A stretch of DNA of 64,000 bases from Arcicella rosea (GTDB lineage Bacteria; Bacteroidota; Bacteroidia; Cytophagales; Spirosomataceae): assembly GCF_014204325.1 (NCBI RefSeq), contig NZ_JACHKT010000004.1, forward strand, positions 48,825 to 112,824. Reading direction: 5' to 3'. The position numbers were made by a program, and so were the translations under genes. This document shows positions 54,401-61,495 of this stretch, piece after piece. A model generated the notes under the pieces. It was given only the letters and a program-made list of their open reading frames with translations. It searched no databases and had not been told where the DNA came from. The first letter of the stretch is position 1, and every line of letters starts with the position of its first letter.

Positions 54401-55354
54401 ACAGACGGAGCATCAATTTACAGAACAAACCTAAATGCCAATTCAACTGTTTCTGGGGCTGACATTACTGGTTATCCATTCACGATTCCTAACGTAATCA
54501 GTATTACTGGTGCAGTATTCAATGGTTCGACGATTAAGACGGGTTATTATTATTTGTACGATATGAAAGTGAAATCTTATGGTTGTCCGAGTAACAGAGT
54601 AGAAGTGCCAATTACAACGCAAGCTGCTCCGAAAGTAAGCATTACGCCTTCAAGTTCATTCAGTATTTGTCAGGATGATTCAAAATTATTAACAGCCAGC
54701 ACAGGTACAAATTATACCTATCAATGGTTATTGAATGGACAAAATATTACTGGTGCAACATCAACAACTTATTCAGTAGGGAAAACAGGTAATTACAGTG
54801 TAAAAGTTACAGAGAATGGCTTTTGCTCGGCTACTTCTACGGCAATTACGGGTACAGTAATTACGCCAGTAATTCCAGCCATAAAATTAGATGGCACAAC
54901 ATTAAGCTTATCGTCAGGTTCAAATCCTGTTTGGTACTTGAGCGGGAATATTATTACTGATGCAACAACTAATACCATTGTTCCACTTCAAACAGGAGTT
55001 TACATGGCAAAAGTAACGGATGTAAACGGTTGTTCTGTTTTCTCTGAAGGCTATACGTTCACAGTAACAGCCACTGATGAAGAAATAAATTCGGTAGAAA
55101 CTGCAAGGATTTATCCAAACCCAGCACCAGAATCATTCAAAGTAGAATTTAGCACGCCCAATAATCCAAAATATGTTTATGCAGAAATGATAAACATCAT
55201 GGGAGTAACGGTTTCTTCTAAAGAATTAGTGAAAAATGATGGTAAGTATAGTGCTGAATTCGATGTATCAAAACAAAATTCAGGTACGTATTTTTTGAGA
55301 ATTATTGCTGAAAATGCGGTAAAAGTAGTTCCAGTGGTGATTAATAAGAATTAG
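51401..55354 (+). CDS. Secreted S8 subtilisin-like protease with T9SS sorting domain
   Basis: 1317 residues. Signal peptide (MKQLLTLTLLLLAFTSFGQ), then a subtilisin domain with Asp127 in GIWDGGG, His157 in HATHVAGTL and Ser374 in SGTSMSSPQAAG. After it come a P/homology-like domain, a GEVED region (VNVYVDWNANGTFEE), CARDB/Ig-like beta domains (TYQWLLNGQNITGA), and a C-terminal type A sorting signal (ARIYPNPAPESFKVEF, TYFLRI). The type IX system would carry it to the cell surface or medium. Nutrient protein digestion is the likely role. Confidence 0.95.
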   Translation: MKQLLTLTLLLLAFTSFGQERELYNSSQQKRLQSLSSELSTVQENNYQKAVKIATEKKWQLSGNLKNNRFFKLYGIDETGHPLYLATESNAQAATTTRTDQLYSGGSLGLSLNGSSASVKNKLGIWDGGGVLSTHQELTSRVTQQDKTTGTNIHATHVAGTLIAQGVSPLARGMSFGASLKAWDFTSDNAEMTAAATGLLVSNHSYGFLAGWSYDDTRSRWSWYGNTSISQTEDYKFGFYDSNTQSWDKIANSAPYYLIVKSAGNNRNETGPSAGEYYYLGTSSDTSSVARSKNDGYDILATTSTAKNILTVGAVSGTNGKAPQQSSEIKISSFSSWGPTDDGRIKPDIVAVGVNLLSSSNASNSSYTILSGTSMSSPQAAGSILLLQELYAQKNDGLVMRSSTLKGLVLHTADDAGNAGPDYIYGWGLLNMEKAAKVILNTDKSYDISERTLANGATFTQKVTASGKGALTATICWTDPEGTITAASVANLNNRTPKLINDLDIRISDGTNTSLPFILNPDQPSAVATRGDNIRDNVEQILITNAIPGKSYTITVSHKSTLKNNTQDYALILSGIGGTEYCASTPTTIQNNIESVKLGDLTADYKIASSQSIPLEINLKGTSTKKVNVYVDWNANGTFEEATELATSSGQLVGVTTFKSTITAPSGLTVGNSTLVRVIVAENSGTTNISSCGTYSQGVTQDYKIEFIRPSIDIALVDLIKPETNTFCASSSGTVSVSLRNIGTTAQQNIPVTVNVLDGTSIVATLTGTYKNQLSTFSEGTLVLDGSFTAKVGASYTFEVKVNLSTDQDITNNSKSFVRQVTASTAPTTAQAIVCEGATALNVKGTETSTLLWYDAQTAGNLLFTGNTGTFNKPTTASKIYVGVNDISGSVGAKDKYVFGGGTYYETFGPEPIIVTQTPLVIESARVYIGTAGKITFTIYRQSDSSPISSVTLDVTPTRTTANSTRSNNQLIDDSTDQGVVLPLNLSIPAAGTYILSQECTDGASIYRTNLNANSTVSGADITGYPFTIPNVISITGAVFNGSTIKTGYYYLYDMKVKSYGCPSNRVEVPITTQAAPKVSITPSSSFSICQDDSKLLTASTGTNYTYQWLLNGQNITGATSTTYSVGKTGNYSVKVTENGFCSATSTAITGTVITPVIPAIKLDGTTLSLSSGSNPVWYLSGNIITDATTNTIVPLQTGVYMAKVTDVNGCSVFSEGYTFTVTATDEEINSVETARIYPNPAPESFKVEFSTPNNPKYVYAEMINIMGVTVSSKELVKNDGKYSAEFDVSKQNSGTYFLRIIAENAVKVVPVVINKN

Positions 55355-55374
55355 TTGATTATATACTTTAGCTG

Positions 55375-55419
55375 AAATCTAGCCGTTTGTTGCATTGCGA
55401 TAAACGGCTAGATTTTTTT
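55375..55419 (+). terminator. Terminator of the subtilisin gene
   Basis: aaatctagccgttt (55375-55388) and aaacggctagattt (55402-55415) form a 14-bp perfect stem followed by seven T. Confidence 0.9.
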
Positions 55420-55420
55420 A

Positions 55421-55467
55421 TGAGTTATTGAATAAATAATCATCGTGATTATTTATTCAATAACTCA
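55421..55467 (-). terminator. 22-bp perfect hairpin containing the XRE stop codon
   Basis: Arms 55421-55442 and 55446-55467 are exactly complementary with a 3-nt loop (tcg). The right arm overlaps the last codons of the XRE gene. On the minus strand a T-rich stretch follows, so it can end the XRE transcript. Confidence 0.75.
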
Positions 55468-55649
55468 TCTAGAGATACTCCGAATACCTGACTAAGTTTT
55501 TGAGCTTCGAATACGTCAGGAAGACTCTGGTCACTTTCCCATGCTGATATTTTACTTTGTGAAGGAATGTTAATTAAATCAGCTAAAGCTGCTTGCGAAA
55601 GGCGATTTTTCAGACGGAGATTTCTGATAGTTTTCCCTAAGGTTGACAT
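55449..55649 (-). CDS. Small XRE-family helix-turn-helix regulator
   Basis: 66 residues, essentially one Cro/C1 domain: TIRNLRLKNRLSQAALADLI, SQSKISAWESDQSLPD, and AQKLSQVFGVSLDELL. It is divergent from the peptide precursor with 240 bp between, and has a consensus promoter. A regulator of the cluster and of itself is likely. The family usually binds short palindromes, several of which lie in the gap. Confidence 0.88.
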   Translation of the reverse strand: MSTLGKTIRNLRLKNRLSQAALADLINIPSQSKISAWESDQSLPDVFEAQKLSQVFGVSLDELLNK

Positions 55650-55712
55650 TGAGGTATTTGTTTAGTTGTAAGAGCCTATTAATTACAATAGTGACGTATA
55701 TTTTGGATAAAC

Positions 55713-55743
55713 CAAAATTATGCGTGTTTATTGTATTTTACAA
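55713..55743 (-). promoter_or_regulatory. Consensus promoter of the XRE gene
   Basis: Minus strand: TTG at 55743-55741, 20-bp spacer, TAATTTTG at 55720-55713. An inverted repeat ttttgg/ccaaaa (55701-55717) overlaps the -7 box and start site, a natural place for autoregulation. Confidence 0.65.
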
Positions 55744-55766
55744 GGAAAAACTATAAATTTTCAAAA

Positions 55767-55800
55767 TATCTAAAAATAGATAGAAACTATCTGAATTCAG
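55767..55800. promoter_or_regulatory. Clustered palindromes, candidate XRE operators
   Basis: agatagaaactatct (55778-55792, 6-bp arms with AAA centre), the overlapping tatct/agata pair (55767-55782) and ctgaattcag (55791-55800) are packed just upstream of the predicted precursor promoter. Confidence 0.5.
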
Positions 55801-55801
55801 A

Positions 55802-55832
55802 TTGGATGTATAAGAATAAGTGATAAAATTTG
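55802..55832 (+). promoter_or_regulatory. Probable promoter of the precursor peptide operon
   Basis: TTG at 55802-55804, a 19-bp spacer and TAAAATTTG at 55824-55832 (one base longer than TAnnTTTG). Weak match; the start would be about 50 bp before the precursor ATG. Confidence 0.4.
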
Positions 55833-55889
55833 TTTCGCTATTCCAAGCTCTGCAGGTGCAAGAGTGTTTTAAGGAAAGGCAAAAAAACT

Positions 55890-56072
55890 ATGAAGACACG
55901 TAATAAATTATCCAGTATTGATGATTCGATGTTTAATGTAATTGAGAATCGTAAGTTAGCACTTCTTTTTGGAGGAGCGACGGGTAGTACTACAACAGTA
56001 ACTTACAGTAAAAAGAAGAAAACAAACACGACATCAAATGACGGTAGTGATTCTTATCCAGGAGAACAGTAG
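55890..56072 (+). CDS. Grasp-with-spasm type RiPP precursor peptide with double-glycine leader
   Basis: 60 residues from ATG 55890, with a purine-rich aaggaaagg 10 bp upstream. The leader (residues 1-29) is helical, SSIDDSMFNVIENRKLALLFGG, ending in the GG cleavage site used by C39 peptidases. The core of 31 residues has eight Thr, five Ser and four consecutive Lys, and only three acidic residues (Asp51, Asp54, Glu59): side chains needed for ester or amide crosslinks by ATP-grasp enzymes. The maturase genes follow on the same strand. A TTG-initiated 80-residue form starting at 55830 is less likely. No cysteine, so lanthionine or sactionine crosslinks are excluded. Confidence 0.88.
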   Translation: MKTRNKLSSIDDSMFNVIENRKLALLFGGATGSTTTVTYSKKKKTNTTSNDGSDSYPGEQ

Positions 56073-56084
56073 TCTTTTTGTTGG

Positions 56085-56118
56085 TAATGTTGGGAGTAAT
56101 CTCCCAACATTAATTTTT
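56085..56118 (+). terminator. Attenuating hairpin between precursor and maturase genes
   Basis: taatgttgggag (56085-56096) and ctcccaacatta (56101-56112) form a 12-bp perfect stem with a 4-nt loop and then attttt. It would allow strong precursor expression with partial read-through into the enzymes. Confidence 0.75.
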
Positions 56119-56131
56119 AAATAAAACTCTA

Positions 56132-57097
56132 ATGATACTAATTTTATCTATTGATGGAGATTTATCAACTGATGTTGTGATTAACTGGTTGAAATTTTAT
56201 GGACATCCTTATATTCGACTTAATCCCTTGGAGATAGTTGAAAAAAAAGTTTTTTTTTCTCTCAAAGAACAAATATTAATTATTGGTGATAAAACAATAA
56301 AAATTGATGAAATAAATGCTATCTGGAATAGAAAAATTGGTTTTTTTTCTTACACTCCACAATTTAAATTGTTAGTTGAATCATCAGGTTATGATGTTGC
56401 AGAGCAAATTTTGAGAGAAAACGCATCAATTGTATCTGGATTTGTTAGACTATTTAAAGATAAAAAATGGTTATTAAATGCTTTATCTACAAATATTAAT
56501 AAAATTGATGTTTTGAATATGGCTTTTAAAATAGGTTTAGATATTCCAGAAACTTTCATACTAAGTAATAAACTGGATATAAAAAATATACATGCAAAAA
56601 CCCCTTTGATTTCTAAATCAGTATATGAGGTAATTTTTTTAAAAAGATTAAATGGTTTATATTCAATGTATACAAACCGATTAAGCGAAGTCTTTTTCAA
56701 GAAAGTCCCTGATGATTTTTTCCCCTCTCTACTTCAAGTAGAAGTTAAAAAAATGTATGAAATAAGAACCTTTTTTTTAATTGACACTTGTTATAGTATG
56801 TCCATTTTTTCACAAAAATCTAAGCAAACTGAACTAGACTTTCGTAGGTATGAATGGGCTAATCCAAACAGATTTATTCCATATAAATTACCTCGTGAAA
56901 TAGAAATGAAAATAAAGAAACTTATGAAATCTCTAAATTTAAATACTGGTTCAATAGATTTTATGCGTGGAGAAGATGGGAAATATTACTTTTTAGAAAT
57001 AAATCCAGCTGGTCAGTTTGGTATGATTGACTTTAGTTGCAATTATGGACTTCACAAAAAAGTAGCACAAACTTTAATCAAATTTGACAATGGATAA
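56132..57097 (+). CDS. gwsG: Grasp-with-spasm ATP-grasp peptide maturase
   Basis: 321 residues, the usual length for graspetide ligases. Visible signs: N-terminal pre-grasp strands (MILILSIDGDLSTDVVINWL), central EVKKMYEIRTFFLID, the DFRRYEWANP stretch that in this enzyme group contacts the precursor and active site, and C-terminal FLEINPAGQFGMIDF with Glu and Asn that hold Mg-ATP. It activates Asp/Glu side chains in the core with ATP and joins them to Thr/Ser hydroxyls or Lys amines. Very A+T-rich codon use compared with genes before 55 kb. It overlaps the next small gene by 8 bp. Confidence 0.9.
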   Translation: MILILSIDGDLSTDVVINWLKFYGHPYIRLNPLEIVEKKVFFSLKEQILIIGDKTIKIDEINAIWNRKIGFFSYTPQFKLLVESSGYDVAEQILRENASIVSGFVRLFKDKKWLLNALSTNINKIDVLNMAFKIGLDIPETFILSNKLDIKNIHAKTPLISKSVYEVIFLKRLNGLYSMYTNRLSEVFFKKVPDDFFPSLLQVEVKKMYEIRTFFLIDTCYSMSIFSQKSKQTELDFRRYEWANPNRFIPYKLPREIEMKIKKLMKSLNLNTGSIDFMRGEDGKYYFLEINPAGQFGMIDFSCNYGLHKKVAQTLIKFDNG

Positions 57098-57347
57098 CAT
57101 GTATATAGATAGTATTGATCCCTCAATACATGAAATTCACTCAGTGAATATTCTATTAGCCGATTTTTTACCATTTGATGAAACAGAATACCAAGACACC
57201 CTTTCTAAATTGGAAGAGTATCACAATAGAGAAAACGAATTAGTAAAGTGTTCAATTTACAATGATGATAGGATGGATATTTATCTATTCAATAAGTATA
57301 TTTCAAGAACTTTTGATTTAGATAAGTGTAAAATTACAGGGGAATAA
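57090..57347 (+). CDS. Unknown small acidic protein inside the RiPP operon
   Basis: 85 residues from the ATG at 57090, which overlaps the ATP-grasp stop (ATGGATAA). No family recognised. It is acidic, predicted partly helical (ETEYQDTLSKLEEYHNREN), without signal peptide, glycine pair or cysteine motif (two isolated Cys). The tight overlap indicates translational coupling with the ligase. It could be a leader-binding or scaffold protein, or an immunity factor; none of these is shown. Confidence 0.7.
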   Translation: MDNMYIDSIDPSIHEIHSVNILLADFLPFDETEYQDTLSKLEEYHNRENELVKCSIYNDDRMDIYLFNKYISRTFDLDKCKITGE

Positions 57348-57372
57348 TTTTTAAATTTTAAGCAAGAATTAG

Positions 57373-58377
57373 ATGAATTCAGCAAAATATTTTTGTTTAT
57401 ACTCATGTTGCATTCCTGTAAAAGGTTTCAAGAGGAGTACAATCTGTGATTTGCAGAGAAATTCTTACATGTATATTCCTAATTACTTAGTTGATATATT
57501 ATTGAAAGGTAATTATAAAGTAAAAATTAATGATAAAAATAATGAACTAAATAGTTGGTTATTTAGAATGGCAGAAGGTGATTATGGATTTTACACTGAT
57601 AATAAAAATACGATAAACTCTATTAGAAAAATTGACCTTTCATTTGAAGAAATTAGACCAATTACAAACTCAATTATTGATTTTTCTCCATGTTCCAATC
57701 ATGATACAAGTGAAATTTTTAGCCAATTATCACAATTATTATGTGAGTCAGTTGAACTTAGGTTTTTTCATAGTGAAACGGTTGAAAATATTTCGGATAT
57801 TCTCGAATCATCAAATGATAGTACTTTTCGATCTATTGAAGTATTAGTAAAATATAATGAAGAATTACATACTAAGGATAAACTTCTACTATTGTTTAAA
57901 AGGTGCAATAGATTGTTAAAACTTACTCTCCATTCAGCAGTTGATAATTATATTTTTGAATTAGATGTTAATGGTAAGATAATTATATATGTTACGGATA
58001 TTATTGATTCAGAAAGTCATTGTGGAGTCATTTCAAAAGGTTTTTTCTCTGCAAACCTTCCACTTTTCGCTGAGGCAATTAAGTATAATTCGTGTTTGAA
58101 TAAGAAAATTTCTATTGACAAAAATGGTTTCATTAGAAACTGTCCAAGTTGTAAAGAAGATTTTGGGAAATTTGGCGATATTTCATTACAGGATGCTCTT
58201 AACTTAGAGCAATCAAAATATTTATGGAATATTAATAAAGAAATGATTGATGATTGTAAAATTTGTGAACATCGATTTATGTGTCAAGATTGTAGAGCAT
58301 ATATTAAGGATGAGAAAAATATACTTTCAAAACCAGCTAAATGTAATTACAACCCCTATGAAGCAGCTTGGAGTTAA
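57373..58377 (+). CDS. gwsS: Grasp-with-spasm SPASM-domain peptide maturase
   Basis: 334 residues. The C-terminal part has a SPASM-like cysteine set: NSCLNKKISIDKNGFIRNCPSC, then DDCKICEHRFMCQDCRAY and KPAKCNYNPY, ligands for extra iron-sulfur clusters. The N-terminal Cys cluster CLYSCC lacks the third Cys of the CxxxCxxC radical-SAM motif, as reported for this protein family. It therefore looks like a SPASM protein that does not bind SAM in the classical way. It sits between the ligase and a lipoprotein gene. Confidence 0.88.
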   Translation: MNSAKYFCLYSCCIPVKGFKRSTICDLQRNSYMYIPNYLVDILLKGNYKVKINDKNNELNSWLFRMAEGDYGFYTDNKNTINSIRKIDLSFEEIRPITNSIIDFSPCSNHDTSEIFSQLSQLLCESVELRFFHSETVENISDILESSNDSTFRSIEVLVKYNEELHTKDKLLLLFKRCNRLLKLTLHSAVDNYIFELDVNGKIIIYVTDIIDSESHCGVISKGFFSANLPLFAEAIKYNSCLNKKISIDKNGFIRNCPSCKEDFGKFGDISLQDALNLEQSKYLWNINKEMIDDCKICEHRFMCQDCRAYIKDEKNILSKPAKCNYNPYEAAWS

Positions 58378-60082
58378 AAAACTTTATGTCATTGTTTCTT
58401 TAATGTTTTCTTTTATTATTGAATCTTGTAGATTCAATAAATTGTTGGTGAAAGCTAATAAAATTGACAATGATTATTATACGTACTTTTCAAATTCAAT
58501 TCTTGATACCAAAATTTCATTTTATGGAGATTATGTGTTTGAAAAAAAAATAAAGCCACTTAAAATTGAAGAACATGATAACTTTTTAAGTAATAAGCGA
58601 ATAACAAATTTATTTTATACAAAAACTACCACATCTCCATTTTTCCATTGTTATGGATTTGTTTTAAATAAAAATGACTCCATTTTTTACAAATCGCATG
58701 GTTTTAAAACATATAAAAAAAATATTTTAATCGGAAGTATCAAAAAGACAAAGGAAAATGTATTTCTGCCTTGGATTATATCATGTAAGAATTATGACCT
58801 TTGTTTACAAACAAGTGGTAGTTTAGCGGAAAATATTAATGAAAACTATACAATAGATTTTATATCTAATATTTTACAAAAAGAATTTGAAGAAATTACT
58901 TCAAGTGCTATTTTACTATCGTTAGATACAATGAATAACTTAGAAAATCCTTTCAAGTTGGCAGAAAAGTCCTTCAAATCTCTCAAAAGGGGAAATTACA
59001 TTAATCCAATAACCAATTTAAAAGCAAACGAAGAAAAATATAAATTGGATTCAACATACAGAGATTTATTTTTTCAAAGTATAATAACTTATTATACGTT
59101 TCTTGGTGACAGAGAAATGACAGAATTATATAAAAAAGAGTTTTATGGAAATGAAAATCCTTGGCAAGATAGACTAAGTGGTATAGATTTTAAAGAAAAC
59201 TATATCACTGAAGAAAAAGTTTATGCTGAAATGTTAAGTAGTAATCAGGTGATTATGTTTAATGAATCTCATATACACCCAATGAATAGATATGTAATTT
59301 CAAAAATGTTGCCTCTTTTAAAAGAAAAAGGATTTAAATATTTAGCACTTGAAGGAATAAATGAAGATGCCAGAGTTTTGATGAAAAGGGGGTATCCAAC
59401 TATAGATACAGGCTTTTATACACGAGAATACCAGATGGCAAACCTTATAAGACATGCACTTAAGTTAGGATTTATACTTGTTGATTATGAAGACTATGAA
59501 GAAGGGAATCGAGAATATAATCAAGCTCAAAACTTATTTAGCAAGACAATAAAGAAAGATTCAACTTCAAAATTAATTGTTTTAGCTGGAGGTTCTCACA
59601 TAGATGAAAATAGTGTAGCTGAACACAAATGGATGGCTGAATTTTTCAAAAAAATATCAAATATAAATCCACTAACAATTAATCAAACAAGATTAAATGA
59701 AATTAAAACGAATAACGTCATAGACGCTTTTCCGATTGTATTTTTGAACGCAACAAACAAAAAGGATACCGTTAAAAATGATATTTTTCTCCTAAATAAC
59801 TATAATGGCTACAACCACATTTTAACTTATGAGGATTGTCCACATTTGAAATTAAGCCTGCATGATTTCACAAAAGCAAAGAAAACCAAAAACCTAATAC
59901 AAATATTTATTTGGGAGGAATATAAAAAAAGTAAGAATGTATTACCTTGTTTTTCGTATTATGGTATTGAAACCATGATAAATTTAAAGGTACCAAATGG
60001 ATATTATGTCGTGCATATTAACGAAGAGAATGAGTATAAAAAGATTCTCATAAAAGATATGTCAATCAGTTTTGTAGATTGA
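58358..60082 (+). CDS. Putative lipoprotein with erythromycin-esterase/ChaN-like domain
   Basis: Start set at the ATG at 58358, which gives a lipoprotein-like N-terminus (VKKLYVIVSLMFSFIIESC, Cys24); a longer ORF from 58247 runs through the preceding gene. 574 residues. The N-terminal half is unfamiliar. The C-terminal half has VIMFNESHIHPMNRYVI, FKYLALEGINEDA and IVLAGGSHIDENSV, resembling the erythromycin-esterase/ChaN/TraB superfamily, whose Glu-x-His active site lies in that first motif. It overlaps the SPASM gene by 20 bp. A role as a peptide hydrolase, esterase or self-protection protein in the envelope is possible. Confidence 0.75.
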   Translation: MKQLGVKKLYVIVSLMFSFIIESCRFNKLLVKANKIDNDYYTYFSNSILDTKISFYGDYVFEKKIKPLKIEEHDNFLSNKRITNLFYTKTTTSPFFHCYGFVLNKNDSIFYKSHGFKTYKKNILIGSIKKTKENVFLPWIISCKNYDLCLQTSGSLAENINENYTIDFISNILQKEFEEITSSAILLSLDTMNNLENPFKLAEKSFKSLKRGNYINPITNLKANEEKYKLDSTYRDLFFQSIITYYTFLGDREMTELYKKEFYGNENPWQDRLSGIDFKENYITEEKVYAEMLSSNQVIMFNESHIHPMNRYVISKMLPLLKEKGFKYLALEGINEDARVLMKRGYPTIDTGFYTREYQMANLIRHALKLGFILVDYEDYEEGNREYNQAQNLFSKTIKKDSTSKLIVLAGGSHIDENSVAEHKWMAEFFKKISNINPLTINQTRLNEIKTNNVIDAFPIVFLNATNKKDTVKNDIFLLNNYNGYNHILTYEDCPHLKLSLHDFTKAKKTKNLIQIFIWEEYKKSKNVLPCFSYYGIETMINLKVPNGYYVVHINEENEYKKILIKDMSISFVD

Positions 60083-60098
60083 CTTTTAAACCTTTAAA

Positions 60099-61463
60099 AT
60101 GAAAGAAAATATTTTATTCATAACTACTCCAATTTTTAGTCACATAATTCCGACATTAGAAATTGCTAAAATACTATCTTCACAATATAACATCTACTAT
60201 TGTGTTCACAACGAACCCAATAAAAAATTAGTTGAAGAGAACGGACATAAAGCATTTATAATGAATAATCCAAGATTTGGTAATGGGACGGATGCTTTTT
60301 TGTTATATGATGAACTAAAAAATAGTAGCAACAATGCTATTTCATTCTTAGCGGCTACTAAATTTTATTTAAAAAATTCTCTTTTCAAAAGACGACAAAT
60401 GGAATTAGATAAAATAATCTTTGAAATTAAGCCCAAAGCAATTTTTATCGATATATTTTCGTCAACAGATTATATTGTTTTGTACAAGTATCGCAAAACT
60501 ATTTCGCTATCATTTTTTAGTCCAATGCTCTCAACTTATGAACTTGGAAATTTCCCTCTCGTTACAAATGGCGAGTGGAATAGTACAACCATGCTTCCAA
60601 TTATATCAGAAAAGCCAAACTTACTGACCAAAATTTCCAATTTTTTGGTGGGAAATAACCCTGTTTTTCAGATTAAATATAACTATTGGAGGCAGTTAAT
60701 GTTTATGTCCAATAAAATTTCAGTGGACAATCCATATCTAATGACATTTAAGAATGTTAAGGAGATATTTCTATCTCCAATTGAATTGGAATTCTCATCA
60801 CAGATAATTAAAAAAAATCAATATTATTTAGGATTATGTATCGACATTGACCGAAAAGAAAAATTGATTGATACAAAGTTTATTGATGAATTTCACAAAA
60901 TCAAAAACTTTAAATATGCTCACTCAAAAAAAATCTTGTATTGTAGTTTTGGCACTTTCTTTTCAACAGTAGAGGAGTATAAAGAAATTACCAATTTTTT
61001 ATTTGCATTTATTGAGGCATTAAAAAATAATAGCTCATTAATAGTCTTGATTTCGGTAAGTGATAGTATTAGTAAAATTATCACTCAACAAATCAATATT
61101 CCAAGTAATTTTTATTTTTTCAGTAACGTCCCCCAATTAGAGGTACTTAAATTATCGGATATATTTATAACTCATGGAGGTTTAGGTTCTATAAAAGAGG
61201 CTATTTATTTTGAAGTACCATTAATAGTGTTTCCTTTAGATCTCAACTGGGATCAATGTGGCAACTCTTTAAAAGTATTTTATCATGGTATTGGGCTTCG
61301 TGGAAATCTTCGGGAAGATGAACCATATCAAATTTTGGAAAAAGTTGAAGAAGTTTTAAAGAATGAAATCTATAAGCAAAATATATCTAAATTAAATGAA
61401 ATGGTTAAAAAAAAATATACATCACAAAAAATTTTAAATGACTTAGATAGAATAATAAACTAA
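60099..61463 (+). CDS. GT1-type glycosyltransferase (UGT/macrolide GT-like)
   Basis: 454 residues with two Rossmann-like domains. N-terminus ILFITTPIFSHIIPTLEIAKIL is the acceptor domain start of GT1 enzymes, and the C-terminal donor-binding region is FSNVPQLEVLKLSDIFITHGGLGSIKEAI then VPLIVFPLDLNWDQCGN, the HGG...DQ motif for UDP-sugars. It lies 16 bp after the lipoprotein gene and belongs to the same A+T-rich block. In a RiPP operon, sugar addition to the peptide is the natural inference. A role on an unrelated acceptor cannot be excluded. Confidence 0.85.
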   Translation: MKENILFITTPIFSHIIPTLEIAKILSSQYNIYYCVHNEPNKKLVEENGHKAFIMNNPRFGNGTDAFLLYDELKNSSNNAISFLAATKFYLKNSLFKRRQMELDKIIFEIKPKAIFIDIFSSTDYIVLYKYRKTISLSFFSPMLSTYELGNFPLVTNGEWNSTTMLPIISEKPNLLTKISNFLVGNNPVFQIKYNYWRQLMFMSNKISVDNPYLMTFKNVKEIFLSPIELEFSSQIIKKNQYYLGLCIDIDRKEKLIDTKFIDEFHKIKNFKYAHSKKILYCSFGTFFSTVEEYKEITNFLFAFIEALKNNSSLIVLISVSDSISKIITQQINIPSNFYFFSNVPQLEVLKLSDIFITHGGLGSIKEAIYFEVPLIVFPLDLNWDQCGNSLKVFYHGIGLRGNLREDEPYQILEKVEEVLKNEIYKQNISKLNEMVKKKYTSQKILNDLDRIIN

Positions 61464-61464
61464 A

Positions 61465-61495
61465 TTGTACATACTTCTCTTTATTGGTAATTTTG
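61465..61495 (+). promoter_or_regulatory. Consensus promoter of the exporter gene
   Basis: TTG at 61465-61467, a 20-bp spacer and TAATTTTG at 61488-61495, starting two bases after the glycosyltransferase stop. It would give a leader of about 180 nt. Confidence 0.6.

Noticed and set aside
55830-55889. TTG-initiated extension of the precursor peptide
   Set aside because: The ATG at 55890 has a purine-rich site at proper distance and gives a standard leader; the extension covers the predicted transcript start region.
58247-58357. Longer N-terminus for the esterase-like lipoprotein
   Set aside because: It would overlap the SPASM gene by 131 bp and hide the lipoprotein signal that starts at 58358.
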